In this document: piece by piece, positions 24,534 through 37,200 of the stretch
How positions within the stretch are numbered: the first letter of the stretch is position 1
Layout: each line of letters begins with the position of its first letter
NCBI GenBank assembly: GCA_907165275.2
Contig: OU015673.1
Coordinates: 325,001 to 389,000, forward strand
Reading direction: 5' to 3'
DNA length: 64,000 nucleotides
DNA from: Zygaena filipendulae
Lineage: Eukaryota > Arthropoda > Insecta > Lepidoptera > Zygaenidae
Program-made: the position numbers and the translations under genes
The notes under the pieces: generated by a model
What the model was told of the DNA's origin: nothing
Database searches by the model: none
What the model saw: the letters and a program-made list of their open reading frames with translations, nothing else

Positions 24534-24864
24534 CAATGGGCATGTTGACTAATTATTATTTTTTAGGCCGTCTTGTAGATTATTAAAAAATATTGGACAC
24601 GTATTTTTTCTTTTTTTACGTAATCAAAAAATTACGGCGATATACTGAGTTGAAATTTCGCGTGACGTCACTATTCTGACATTTTGTATGGCGGTTTTGC
24701 GGTTAGTGACGTCACGACCCCCTCAACCTAAACTTTAATGCGCTTTATTTCTGTATATTTTAATTTATTTAAAAAGCAAAAAATACGTGTCTATTGTTTT
24801 TTTATTTTGTAACTGACGGACTAATGAGAATTTTGCTTTTCAAAAGTCGTCAACATCCCTATTG
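24534..24864 (+). mobile_element. CRE-bearing MITE, copy 3
   Basis: Full-length copy with both ends and both TGACGTCA octamers; highly similar to copies at 26078 and 51568. Confidence 0.9.
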
Positions 24865-25023
24865 CTGTAATGACCTAATAGAGGGGAGTAACCGTACTTG
24901 CCCCATATCGAAAATCATCCCCAACGTACAAACAAGTAGAGAATCGTACGCATTCAGTTTCAAATTTTTACTATTTTCTGTTTCCGCAAACAAATTACGG
25001 ATATTTTAATCCTTACTTACTTA

Positions 25024-25161
25024 TTAGCTACTATTATAAACGCCCAAGTTCGTTTGTATGGATGTTTGTTACTCTTCCACGCAAAAAATAGTGAATGGGT
25101 TTAAATGAATTCTCGCGGGATCTCCGAAAGTAACGCGGGTGCAACCGCGGGAACAGCGAGT
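25024..25161 (+). mobile_element. Helitron-like element, shortened
   Basis: AGCTACTATTATAAACGCC, TTTGTTACTCTTCCACGC, then CGGGTGCAACCGCGGGAAC; middle deleted. Confidence 0.65.
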
Positions 25162-26077
25162 TACGTAATAAAACATTGTCATACTCATACGTATATCAGT
25201 AGATCATTTCCGCTCAGTAGTTTTCGTGACTTACGCAAAACATAAAGACAAACGCACAGACGTCAATCTTACAAATATACTAAGTTTTGCTTTCAAAAGG
25301 TCTATTTGTAGACGAAATGCCTAAAATACACAGTAGACACAATATGTGGTAGACACTCAAAAAATGTTCACAAAAAACCTATAAAATGGAAATAATATAC
25401 AGGTTTTTTTGTTTAATAGAGTTTGGCGTGTGACTGTTGGTCGTGTCGTATGCATTAGTACGAATTTTGCTTCTTCTTCTTCTTTTTTCAATACGGCAAC
25501 AGACGCCTTGGTAAGCGCGCTTTTCATGCCAATGTCAGTCAGTGAAAACAGTGGCCAATTACAACAAGCAAATAAGTATTTGTTAGGACAGAATATGAAC
25601 AGATTCAGAAAGATTATTGATGTTATAATCTCTAGGAAGAGGGCTATACTATAAGTATTATAAACTACATAGTAATACAGAAGGGGCAGGAAATTTGCTT
25701 ATTCAGTCAAAAAATTTTGACAAGTAGTTTTATTTTTCGTTTTTATACATCGACGTCTCTTTTTAAGGATATTTGTATGGAGCTAGGAGGACGGGAGAGT
25801 CTAGGTACAACGTAAAAAAGTTTTTGCATGCAAGACCTCATTGTTTATTTTTGTGTTATCGACCTGCCAATGTTTAAATTATAACATTCTGAACCAATTC
25901 TGTCTTATTAAATTTGCTGGGTTCGCAGTAAACGTGTATGAGTCGCCTCGCCTGACCCCGCTATCGATTGCTCCAACAATAGCTGGCGCCCCGGTCGCAA
26001 CTAACGCCACTCTGCGATTATAAATTTGTATAATGAGCCCACTGTTTCTCTATTTTTTTATAAGTATCTAAGTGTTC

Positions 26078-26410
26078 CAATGGGCATGTGGACTAATTTT
26101 TTATTTTTTAGTCCGTCTTGTAGATTATTAAAAAATATTGGACACGTATTTTTTCTTTTTTTACGTAATCAAAAAATAACGGCGATATATTGAGTTAAAA
26201 TTTCGCGTGACGTCATTATTCTGACAGTTTGTATGGCGGTTTTGCGGTTAGTGACGTCACGACCTCCTCATCCTATACTTTAATACGCTTTATCTCTGTT
26301 TATTTAAATTTATTTAAAAAAGCAGAAAATACGTGTCTATTGTTTTTTTATTTTCTAACTGACGGACTACTTAGAATTTTGATTTTCAAAAGTAGTCCAC
26401 ATCCCTATTA
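26078..26410 (+). mobile_element. CRE-bearing MITE, copy 4
   Basis: Full-length copy, ends CAATGGGCATGTGGAC and CACATCCCTATTA, both octamers present (first flanked as TGACGTCATT). Confidence 0.9.
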
Positions 26411-26501
26411 GTTGGTCAATTATTACTTCCCTAGCCTTTCCTGCGTTAATTTCTGAGGTATGCAGGAGTTCTGGAATAAAAAGTACTCTATGTCACCTTA
26501 C

Positions 26502-26650
26502 TAGTCGTTCCCCGCATTAGTTTTGGTATTTCGCATTATAAGATTAAAAAGTACTTACCCTATGTCCTTTTTTGTTACCCTGACAGCGTATTTGCAAAAT
26601 TTCATGCTAATCGGTTGAGTAGTGAGGGCATGAAAGCGTAGCAAAAAACA
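26502..26650 (-). mobile_element. Helitron-like element, worn
   Basis: CTAGTCGTTCCCCGCATTAG, TTCATGCTAATCGGTTGAG, GGGCATGAAAGCGTAGC. Confidence 0.6.
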
Positions 26651-28069
26651 CGCAGTTACAATACAACATATTAGGATACTTTATGATATTTAGCTATTTT
26701 ATATACCTTCTTTACTAGGGAGAGAGATTTCTTTTCTCTAAAATTGAATATTGGAGTTGCAGTTTGATAAGGTACTTATTGGTCCAAAAAATTTAAAAGA
26801 ACAAGCAACTCCTTTTTATGTTATATTTTTATTTGTAAATAATAACAATAATTTTAGCTTTATTTTCATATAAAATAATCAATTTTTAATACTTTTTAAT
26901 TAAATTTTATATGAAAGGAAATCAAAATATTTAATAATCCAGAGATATTTTTAATTTATTAATTAAAACATTATTTGACCTACAGAACAGATTGGCAGGT
27001 AAAAGTCATTGAAGACCGTGCGCTCTCGCTGCTGTAGGTACCTACCAGGTAGCAGCAAGCCGCCATTTTGTGTACCCTGAGCTAACAACTGGTTCAGAGA
27101 GCAAAGCTCACCGTGCCTCGTTTTAAATTATATTAGGTACTAGGTATTGGAATTCGTCACTAGTGAGGTCTCTGCTGCACGATAAAATCACATCTACATT
27201 TGGATTGAAGTGAACATAATAAACAAAAATCGCACACAAATACCGGTAGGTATAATATTCTAGAAATTGAAAGAGAGCAAAATAAATCAAAGAAACCAAG
27301 ATCGAAAGATTAACATTGAGATTGTTTGTGTGGTATTTTTTCCTTTTCAAAATTATTTTTTGCTAAGATTTGTGTTGTTTCCTCCATATCCCAATGCAAG
27401 CATTTTAATCAAAATACTTTTGATAAAAATTTGAATAAAATGGCTATATTATTCATAATATGTTCATTCTATAGTTCTTAATTTTGGCAAGGCTCCCGCC
27501 AAGTCGAACAAACATAAAGCAAGCACTGCAGTACCTAGGTACTATTCTTTTCTTGAAGCAACTCACGCCTATCTTCATTATGAAGTTTTATTATGTTAAG
27601 TTTGTTTATGTTTCTTATGCAGTATATTTCCAAGTGCGAGTATAGAGGTGCCTTCTGATATAATACGTACCAGAAATACATAATATTTTGATACAATTTG
27701 TTTTCTCACGTTTTCTGTAACGAACTATTTGTCCACGTCTTGACTACTTGTGTCAGCATATTGTCAACTTGTAATCTAGAAGCGCCACCTCATTATATAA
27801 GTTGCGCTCTCAATATTACAATATCCACATAATATGGAGTCATATTTATTTTAATCCAGACTTTAGCTTCATGTAAAAATGCATTAACAAATTTTAACCT
27901 CCATAAGATACTCAATGATAAACTGGAAAGTTTTTGTTTTTTTATCGGTTAGAAACGAAAAATTGAGTTTCAAACACATTATCGTTTTAAAGTTTTTCTT
28001 TCTTCATAGGAAATAGCTTACTGGTCTATGTTTAGTAATGTCATGTGGAGCAAAGTCTATCTACAGTGT
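26651..28069. other. AT-rich intron-like DNA
   Basis: Nothing supported beyond a short imperfect hairpin GCTGCTGTAGGTACC / GGTAGCAGCAAGC near 27030. Confidence 0.5.
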
Positions 28070-28175
28070 TTTTTTTTATGCCATAGGCGGCAAACGGGCA
28101 AGTGGTACACCTGATGGTAAGTGATTACCGCCGCCCATGGACATCTGCAACACCAGAAGGCGTGCAGGTCTACAG
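28070..28175 (-). mobile_element. RTE-like LINE 3' tail
   Basis: TTTTTTTTTATGCCATAGGC, AAACGGGCAAGTGGTACACC, reverse of the 7600 copy. Confidence 0.6.
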
Positions 28176-28239
28176 TGTATCTACAAATCTCGTATTTTAA
28201 GCGTTAAAATAATTAAGTATACTTTTCTCAAATATTTTC

Positions 28240-28345
28240 TTTGTCATACTAACCGTAAGCCGTAATTTCACCGGTTCGATCCCCCATATCGGGGTAAAAA
28301 TTTATTAATGAATGTTTGCGCTTACTCTGAGTCTCGATGTTACTA
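28240..28345 (+). mobile_element. tRNA-derived SINE, partial
   Basis: B-box GGTTCGATCCC and the same TTACTCTGAGTCTCGATG tail as 3360-3490. Confidence 0.6.
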
Positions 28346-28352
28346 AATTATT

Positions 28353-28551
28353 ATGCACTAACTGTTCCCCCGCGGTTTCACTCGCGGTAAGTTCGGAGTT
28401 CCCGCGGGAATTCCAAGATAAGAAACTCAGTAACACTGTAGCATTCTAATGGTGAAAGAGTTTTTGAAGTCGGTCCAGTAGTTTTTGAGCCAATTCGTTA
28501 CAAACATACTTACATACAAATCTTTCCTCTTTATAATATAAGTATAGTGTA
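28353..28551 (-). mobile_element. Helitron-like element
   Basis: ACTGTTCCCCCGCGGTTTCA, GGAGTTCCCGCGGGAATTCC, then TCTTTATAATATAAGTATAG. Confidence 0.72.
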
Positions 28552-29329
28552 GATTATTATGGGTATCTACTTTAAAAAAAATACTAAAGTATTATAACAG
28601 GTACATATCTGGTACCCAGAGTAAAAGCTCCATTTTCTTTCGATCAGGTTGAACTGCGTGATATTATTTAATCATTATTATTATTGTAAGATAATATAGG
28701 CCTGTTATTCCTCTAAAGAAGGAACCTTAAAATGCCATAACACAAGGCAGATGTAGTTGAAGTCATAAAACACGCTCTAAAGCGCCGGTCGTTTTGACAG
28801 TAAACAAGGTCATAAAATTAATTGGGCAGCAATGGCAGCAGGGAGTGCCGGGGCGAAGCGCTTGTAATTCGATAACAATTAAATATTCATATACAAGAGA
28901 GCCGGACCAATAACCGGCCATATTTAATATTTAGATGGTAGAAGATATCGAACGCTTGTTATAAGTCTGACCTCAATTTTGTATGTAACTTGTGGGAGTG
29001 AATCCTGTAATAGACCCTTGTGGGACTCCGAACGACAAACCTAATATGATAATGTCAAAGTTATTGTAGTTTATAATGGGAATTTAGTATCATTTTCCAA
29101 CTTGGTTATTTTGTAATATATCGGTCGATTCCGATCTCCCTATGGTATTATCAAATATAGTGGTTATCTGTAGTATTCTCTAATTATCAGTTTTATTAAT
29201 ATAATAGGATACTTACGAGAGACCAAACATGCTATAAATAGAGCAAAATTAATCTAAAAATTACTCATCAAATAATTTTGATTATTTATCAGTTGTGTGT
29301 TGATTGATGATATTATTACCCAACCGTAA

Positions 29330-29347
29330 CGCTTAACTAATATTATA
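29330..29347 (+). mobile_element. Helitron-like 5' end interrupted by the solo LTR
   Basis: CTTAACTAATATTATAA, continued after the LTR at 29807 as CATCTGTGAGTTTGTTTG. Confidence 0.5.
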
Positions 29348-29351
29348 AATG

Positions 29352-29802
29352 TGTCGGCGAGAGGGTAGTTTCGTTATCAATAACGTTTCCCGCCGACTAA
29401 TAGCGGTTGTAGTACGTCCGTTCCCCCGCTCCACTCCATTGCCCGACTCGTCTTTGTTAGAACTCGATATAAATGCGGGTATGCGTTAGCCACGTGTCAT
29501 TGTTACTTAGTGTTCGGTTCAGTGCAGTTATAGTGTCGTATCAGTGTCGTATCAATCTAGAGTGGCTATAGTGATTACGTGTGCTGTGTCATCTAATACT
29601 TTCCAGAGGTTTGCTTAAGTCGGGAGCACGGGCAGTGGAGGTGAGCGTTCATGCAAAGGGGCCCCATTAAACCTACACCTGGGTCGCAAGTCCCAGGCAC
29701 TGCTCCGTGTTCCCTACGGATATCTGGTATGCTGTATAATCTATAACTATGTTGGTGCAATTGCTTATTATAGTCCTGTGATCCTATCATTATTTTCCGA
29801 CA
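29352..29802. mobile_element. solo LTR (451 bases) with 4-base target duplication
   Basis: The unit starts TGTCGGCGAG and ends TTTTCCGACA, so its six-base ends TGTCGG/CCGACA are perfect inverses, with the TG...CA of LTRs. AATG flanks it on both sides (29348-29351 and 29803-29806). Inside are a TATA box (GATATAAATG near 29467) and TCATTG about 29 bases later, a promoter layout. No internal retroelement sequence is attached, so it looks like the product of LTR-LTR recombination. The 4-base duplication suits Ty3/gypsy. It splits a Helitron-like end: joining the flanks gives ATTATAAATGCATCTGTGAG. Confidence 0.82.
29462..29502 (+). promoter_or_regulatory. TATA/initiator pair inside the solo LTR
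   Basis: GATATAAATGCGG with TCATTG about 29 bases downstream, as expected for an LTR promoter reading rightward. Whether it is active is unknown. Confidence 0.45.
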
Positions 29803-30515
29803 AATGCATCTGTGAGTTTGTTTGTTTTTTTAAGTTTTACTTTCGATCATCTTGAGATTCTACATACCTATCGGGATTCTATATATTTAATATCTAACAT
29901 CTATTCCTAAAATATTAAAATGAATTCATATCAACACATACATAATCTTATCTTGATTTTCTATTAAGCCTAGCTATCTGTGTATCCTATACATCGTAGA
30001 TAAGTATTTATTTATGTTTGTTTCTCTTTCTGGTGTGTTGTGGAGAAATAAATGTACCATTTTCTTACATTATTCTACCCTATTTAGATATATGGATTTT
30101 ATATAAAAATCACTAAAATACTACACTGGTTTCGTCTGACTGTTCTCTAGATGGTGTTTGAACAGTGCATCGACTTGACAAAATCGAATCAAATCATATC
30201 CCATGCAGTCGACTAAGTTGATGGCAGCTCGCTCCTCGGCGCGGTGTCTCGCTCAGTCTGGTCTAGAATTTAGACGACAATTCAATTATAAAGTAGGAAA
30301 CCCTATTAGCTATCAGTGCTTCACTACACACTGTGGTTTTACTTGTGTATTGAGTTTATGTGTCATAGTTTAATATCATTATATTTTTTACATTTCCCAT
30401 CAGATTCTTTATGTATTAATAAGTACTTTTATATTATTATTTTAAACAAAAGAGCTAAGATAATTATTAGCTATGTTTTTCAAAAGGAGAACGGACCATT
30501 CGTCATGACACCTAA

Positions 30516-30754
30516 CCGCCGCACTCAGAGTCGACTTTAATGATTACTTAGTTAAGTATAGATTTTTAAAACAAAACTGCCGCAATCACATAAGTTTAAT
30601 AAATTAATGTTAATTAGCATTTAACTAATTAAGTTACATCTCATTAAATGCCAATTAACATTAATTTACTGAACGTCTCTGATTGCGGCAGTTTTGTTTT
30701 AAAATTCTATACTTAACCAAGTAATCATTAAAGTCGACTCTGAGTGCGGCCGTA
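30516..30754. mobile_element. MITE with about 80-base inverted arms
   Basis: Left arm begins CGCCGCACTCAGAGTCGAC and the right arm ends GTCGACTCTGAGTGCGGCC; inner parts carry AAAACAAAACTGCCGCAATC and its inverse. The centre is TAAT-rich. Its right half occurs again at 55775-55892. Confidence 0.85.
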
Positions 30755-31050
30755 AGTCCCTCCATTTGTTCAAATGTGAATTAAACTGTTAATCAATTCA
30801 TAATACCTAATGTAAGCGATATTTATGTTTCTTTTAACCTTATGAGCTAACGATTTTGTACTGTATCGTACTTCCTACGACATGGCATTGTTTAAAACCT
30901 TTACCGTAGAAAAAAAAATGAGATATTGAACAAACACATCCAACGGATCAAAGGCATTATCAATTCCGTGCATCGCCCTGTCACATATACATTCACCTTT
31001 ATTATTTGTTTAATTCGTGGAAAGAAACGTTTATGCGAAATCAATACGAT

Positions 31051-31299
31051 CCGAATTGGACGCAGATAAGCAATAACGTGTTAACCCACAAAATTAAGTT
31101 ACTGATACAGAACGCTTTATTGAGAGTTATAGGACGTTTTTCAATTATTTCTTTACCTTATTACATTGTTTGAAATACCAAGACATTGTTGAACATAAAA
31201 AATACTGTCGCAAAATGGTGGTATAGTTTTAAAATACGATTTACTCAAAATTTCTCCAATGTGGGTTAACACACTATTGCTTATCTATGTCCAATTCGA
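31051..31299. mobile_element. MITE with 40-base terminal inverted repeats
   Basis: The 249-base element has inverted ends 31051-31090 and 31260-31299 that pair with few mismatches and no gap, including GTGTTAACCCACA. There is no coding capacity. It is the uninterrupted relative of the MITE hit by BEL, and holds the GATAC target as a single copy. Superfamily is not clear. Confidence 0.85.
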
Positions 31300-31823
31300 A
31301 TGTCGAACAGGCGAATACTCGCGGATCGTTGCCCAACACAAGCAACCTCATTTCCATAGGCACGTTCGAAAACTTAGTCCGATATTAAGCGTGCGCCCGA
31401 ACAAGGAGCCGACATTCCGCTCCCACCCCACAACACCGCAGATAGACTAAACGAATTCCTCGAGTATGAGCGTCGGCGCTATCCAATTTATTGTGCCGTA
31501 GCCTCCTCAATAACGCGGCCATTAAGAAAAAGGCAGTCGTTGAACGTTCGCAATTCAATTACTAATTGATCCAGACACGGAGCGCGATGACGACCCGACG
31601 TGCCGCTGACAGAATAATGATTTCAATTTCCCACCAATTTTCTTCGATATTTTTCAAAGAGGCACCGCAACTCGAGGCTCCTTCGCGCGTTCTCTATTTG
31701 AATGTTCCTCACTTTTTTTTTCTTCTTTTTTCATGTTAATTAAATTCGTGTTTGTGATGTTCCGTCAGCCGTCGCTGGTATTTATATTCTTTTGTTTGGG
31801 TTTTATTATCTTAATAATATCAG

Positions 31824-32041
31824 TCCTACTAATATTATAAACGCGAAAGTTTGTAAGAAAATATGGATGGATGGATGGATGGATGTTTGTTACTCTTTCA
31901 CGCAAAAACTACTAGATGGATTTAAATGAAACTTTACAATAATATAGCTTATACATCAGATTAACACATAGGCTACTTTTTATCCCGGAATTCCCGCGGG
32001 AACTCTGAAATTAACGCGGGTGAAACCGCGGGCACAGCTAG
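31824..32041 (+). mobile_element. Helitron-like element with GGAT microsatellite, complete
   Basis: TCCTACTAATATTATAAACG start, five GGAT units, CG-rich hairpin, CTAG end at 32038-32041. It is 218 bases with all family words intact. Confidence 0.85.
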
Positions 32042-32989
32042 TATTTATTATATTTAGACAGTTTTCCCTACTTTACTACCTAATTCCATTAATGATTATT
32101 TTCTGCGTATAGATCTGAGCTTTAGCCAAGTCATAATCTATGATATCTTTGTCGACAAAATATACGGTGTTTTGCAAATTTAAAGTTAAAAAAAAAATCA
32201 TTCGAATAAAATTTTTCAAATCTGCATTTTCATCAACTCCACCGGCATTCAAACCACGTAGGTACTGCATTTCTGACAATGAAAATGCAAAGCAACGAAT
32301 AGTTTACGAACAAAGAAAGCAAAGAAAGCCCCTTTGTTGACCGATTATCGCAGTCAGCTGCTTTCCCCGCCACTATTTAGTATTTAGATTGGTTTTTCTT
32401 TTACGCTGAAAGAAAGCAAGGGATTTCTTTCCATAAGTTTTTTAATATATACTTTTTTTTAATTTATCTTTTTTAATTTGCGACGTTTCATTATCATTCC
32501 ACTTATTTGTTTTCTTTGAATTTTTTTCAGAACTGTCTTCTTTATAGAATAGATAACTTGGACAACTTTTATTCGGTATCAGTGTTTCTTTGAGTAGAAT
32601 AAAAATAATGTGTCGTTTGTTGTGAGATATTAATTTTTTATAGCGCTACCGATGGCGTTGGTGTTTTTATACTCCTGTAAAGTCTTAAACCTTGAAATCG
32701 CAACTAACATACATTACACTTCAGGCCGTTTACAGTTCTAACCCAAATTGCAGTAGAACAGTTTGATGTTTTCTTCCAAGTAGTTCTACTACTATCGATA
32801 GAACTGCCCTCTTAGCTAAGTTGACAGTCTATAGTCATTAACGCATAGAAAACTATGGAACGTCTCATGTCATCTAAAGCCGCCCAATCAAAAGTCCAGT
32901 TTTGCGTGACCACGGCGACATGACGATGCGTTAACGATTAGATTGTAAACTTGGCTAAGGGGGCTGTTCCACTACAATACTCTCCTATA
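32042..32989. other. intron-like DNA, nothing recognised
   Basis: No paired repeats, RNA or coding exon found by reading. Confidence 0.5.
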
Positions 32990-33190
32990 ATGTGTTAACG
33001 GATCGTGCGCCCAACGACAGGCGCGCCGCGTGCCGGCGACGTGGCGAATGCTCAGATTGACGTGAAATGGATTTTTGAATGGCGACCGCCCCGGCGCCAT
33101 GTTGGATCGACCACTCGTCCGCACCGATCCGTTTAGAGGCAGCCGCGAGCGGATCCCAATCGGGCTCTACACATCCATTAATCTGGATTT
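32990..33190. other. CG-rich unique patch
   Basis: CpG-rich (GGCGCGCCGCGTGCCGGCG), unlike flanking DNA. No frame and no repeat seen. May be a conserved intronic element. Confidence 0.3.
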
Positions 33191-33539
33191 ACTGTCGTTC
33201 AAATTAGATCGACGTTTAAAACGATGAATAAGAATTAGAATAAACTGTCTTGAACGTTTTCTGCCTAGATATAAACGGATACATTTAATTTTTTCAACAT
33301 GTTTTTTATTGGATTTGAAATTTGAATTTTATCAGCAAGATCGATTGAAAGACTATTATCTTACAGCATTCAATATATTTGACAAATAGAATTAAAAGAA
33401 AACTAAAAAGACTTGACAAAAATTAGAGATAGTGACTAAAAACTACAGAAACACTCATACCAATTATAAAGTCATAAGATTTAACAAATATGTACCTATA
33501 TTAAAAGAAAACAATTTGAGAAGGTTAGTGACGCCGATC

Positions 33540-33579
33540 AGCAATAACATGTTTATCCACAAAATGAAGTTATTGATAC
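33540..33579 (+). mobile_element. left part of a MITE interrupted by the BEL element
   Basis: Begins AGCAATAACATGTTTATCC, the terminal inverted repeat shared with the intact relative at 31051-31299, and stops at GATAC where BEL entered. The rest resumes at 40496. Confidence 0.85.
33575..33579. repeat. target-site duplication GATAC (left)
   Basis: GATAC directly abuts the left LTR and is repeated directly after the right LTR. The uninterrupted MITE relative near 31105 reads CTGATACAGAACGC at this place with a single GATAC, confirming duplication on insertion. Confidence 0.93.
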
Positions 33580-34015
33580 TGTGTGGGCGCCGAAATAAAA
33601 CCGGGAGACCGGTAGGTATGCCCGGGATTAGCGACCCGGCGAATTAACCTCGAACACCTTAGCCAACTCAAAAAACCGACTCACCTGAGCGACTCGAGCG
33701 GCGAGGGTCTCTCTTTCTCCACGGTAAATATTCGGATGTCCACAGTGGATGAAAACAAGGTGGTGATGCTTCAATTTGCTGGCACTCGTGAGCGTCTCTT
33801 GACAGCTAGCAAAAATACGTCCGCACGTCGCACAGCTCTGAGCACACATGCTTGAATGACAGGTGATTGATGTAACAGTTCAGATTCGAGTCGCGACACG
33901 TTCGGAAACGTTAATCGGCGCCAGAGCATACGAATTTGTCGGCTCATGAGCGGCGGCGGATGATCGAAACTTAAATTACCGGCTGGCCAATGCCCAGTTC
34001 ATTTACGCGCAAACA
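33580..34015 (-). repeat. 3' LTR of the BEL element
   Basis: This is the downstream LTR relative to minus-strand transcription. It appears identical to the 5' LTR. It would supply polyadenylation. A G-rich run (GGGGGCCG on the minus strand) next to 34016 could serve as the polypurine tract, but it is short. Confidence 0.95.
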
Positions 34016-34256
34016 CGGCCCCCGGCTTGAAAGGGTGGGTTCCTTTCAACGGAATCCAAACAAAGTAATGGTCACGACTCACGACTGATCTAATTGAATA
34101 CCAACAGAAGATCACCGAAACTATAACTTTCGGTTTTAAATTAAGAATACGGATTTGTAATACAATATAAGACAACAGAGAAAGCTATAATACTAATATA
34201 TTATGTACTAAATTCAATATGCTAGCTTACTACTAAGTTTAACTTAAGATACAACT
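34016..34256 (-). other. BEL 3' untranslated region
   Basis: 240 bases between the polyprotein stop (TAA, 34257-34259) and the 3' LTR. It is AT-rich except for the G-rich run at the LTR edge. No frame of note. Confidence 0.6.
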
Positions 34257-37200
34257 TTATTGTGAGGGTAGTGGACACAGACGAACCACTGGACGCTTTA
34301 ACGTACCCCCTTTAGTTTTTACTAATACGACACGTATACGTCGATCTGATCCGGGATATGTTTCCTGAACTATGCCCAAAGGCCAATGTAACGGAGGGAA
34401 ATTATTTTGCATAATTATAACCACCGTACCCTTTTTTATTGGATCGGGATCTGTTAGCCACTTTTCACGTACTTGAAGAGTGTTTAAATATTCATTACTC
34501 CATCGCGCCCAATACGATTGCACAAGCTTGTCAAGCAACACGAACCGCGAACGTATCTGGTTAATATTCTCAACTACCGGCGCAGCTGGAAGAGAACCTA
34601 ACGGAACATTATGAAGGAAATGTGCCGGTGTCAGTGCTACGGGTTCCGAGGGATCTGAACTCAACATTCGTCCTAACGGTCTCGAATTTAGAATCGCTTC
34701 AATCTGAATTAGCAGGGTCAAAAGCTCTTCATATGTAAGTATCTGAGAACCAATTACTCGGAATAAGTGAGTCTTGAACGCCTTCACTGTGGCCTCCCAT
34801 CCACCCCCGAAATGAGGAGCATTAGGCGGGATCATTTGCCATTGAATCCGCTTGTTAGACAGCTCACTATACCACTGTTTGGTGTGCTGTTCTGATTTTA
34901 AAAAGACATCAAGTTCGTCCAAATAACCTCGAGCTCCTACGAAATTTGTCCCGTTATCTGAAAACAATTTCTCTACCGGACCTCGTCTACCCAAAAATCT
35001 CTTCAAAGCATTGAGGAATCCGTCGGTGCTTAAGTCTGGAACTAACTCTACATGTACGGCCCTAGTCGTAAGGCATATAAAAACACAAATGTACGCCTTT
35101 TGGCTCCTCACACCTCGCTTACGAGTGAGGGTAATGTTTATGGGACCGCAATAATCCAGCCCGGTATGTGAAAACGGTTTTGAAATCTGCAATCTACACG
35201 CTGGCAACTCCGCCATTATAGGAGGCACGCAGGCTTTAGGATGCACACGAAAACATGAATTGCACAACTGCACACGGGAACGAACCACCCTGCGTCCAGC
35301 TAAAATCCAAAAACGGTGTCTCAATATAGACAATAGCAAGTGTGGACCAGCATGACAATTTTCGCGGTGCGTATAATCAATGATTATATTGACAATATGA
35401 TCTTTCTGTGGCAACAGTATTGGATGCTTATGATCATAAGTTATATCTGCGTTTCCTAACCGACCTCCCACGCGCAAAACTCCATCTACAATGAACGGTC
35501 GCAGTTTCTGTATAGGTTTTAAACAACGCTTATTAGACCGAACGGCACTCAGTGTATCTGCAAAACAAATCGATTGCAGAGAACGAATGACCGCCAATTC
35601 TGCTTGAACTAAGTCGTCTGTCTGTGGAGTACCCCTGGAAGATAATTTTCTTGCAAAGCGCAACACATAAACAACAATACGAAGTAACCTAGGCCACGAA
35701 GATATCCGCTGAGATAACGCATAGAGTGTCGGCTTCTCGGGCTCGTCGAACACGGCCAACGTTATGGTTTTAGCTTCTGGAACTACAATGTCTGCGTCCA
35801 ATTTAAATGGTCGAATCGGCCACTGAGACGACTCCTTCTGCATCCAAGATGGACCGCTAAACCATAGATGATGGTCGAGAATTTGAGCCGGGCTGAGCCC
35901 ACGGGATAGACAATCGCTTGGATTTTGATTTCCAGGAATATGATAGAAATGAGAAGGTGACAAATTCTCTTGTAATTTTGCTATACGATTCGCAACAAAG
36001 GTTTTCCACTTATGTGGACTCGAATGGATCCAGTGCAACGTCACAGTAGAATCTGTAAAAGCAAAAATTTTATTTATTTGACAACGTTTGTCATAACTAT
36101 TTAGCACTACTCCTACTACCTGAGACATCAACAACGCTGCACATAATTCCAGACGAGGTAAGGGAACTGTTTTTAGAGGGGCGACCCGAGACTTCGCACA
36201 TAGAAGGTTGACCTGGACCTTGTCGACAGTCTGAAAATGTACGTAGATGGCAGCACCGTACGCCTTCTCGCTAGCATCGGAAAAAGCTAGTAGAGTGACA
36301 ACGCCATTGTCTCCGACACCTACATGACGAGGTATTGAAAGATTAGACAACTGCGGTAATTCAGCCTTAAAACGGCTCCACCTCTTGACTATATGGTGAG
36401 GAGGCTGCTCATCCCAACCTATTTTCAACTCCCACAAGCTACGAATCAGCAACTTGGCATACAAGATTACTGGTGCTGCGAATCCTAAAAGGTCCCACAA
36501 TCGAGCCACCACGGACAAAACATTCCGTTTTGTGCACTCCTCAGGACATGACGCCACATCAAATGAAAACACATCTGTGCGCGGCTCCCATTTAACGCCT
36601 AATATTTTATGACCATCTTCGTCGAAACTGTGTACGTGAGGATGTAAATGCGTTTCTGGAAGCTGGGTAAGCAGAGCGGAGGAGTTGCTAGACCACTTCA
36701 TTAGCTCAAAACCTCCTGCTTTAAATAAATCTATCAGCTGACGTGCTGCATTTGTAGCTAGGGTTACTGAACTGAAACTGTAAATGACGTCATCCATGTA
36801 CAACCCGTTTTGTACTACATTTACTGCAATAGGAAAATTTACACTTTCATCCTCGCATAGCTGTCGGACTGTTCTTAAGGCTAAAAATGGACTTGAAGCC
36901 AACCCAAAACAGACTCTATCAAACTGAAACATCTGCAAGCGATCGTTGGGATTAAAGCGGTACAATATCCGCAAATATTTACAATCAGGAGGACGTACCT
37001 TGATTTGTAAGTACATTTGTTTTACATCTGCACAGAACGCTACAGCAAAGAGACGGAAATTTATCATAAGAGTGAAAATATCACCTTGTAAATTGGGACC
37101 GGCATGGAGCATGTTGTTCAATGACAGCCCTCGATCAGTACGGGCACTAGCGTCCAACACAATTCTCAATTTGGTTGTCAATTTACTGTCACGTATAACG

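Noticed and set aside
33628..33849. A 73-codon protein in the LTRs
   Set aside because: Identical in both LTRs because the LTRs are identical; no family resemblance.
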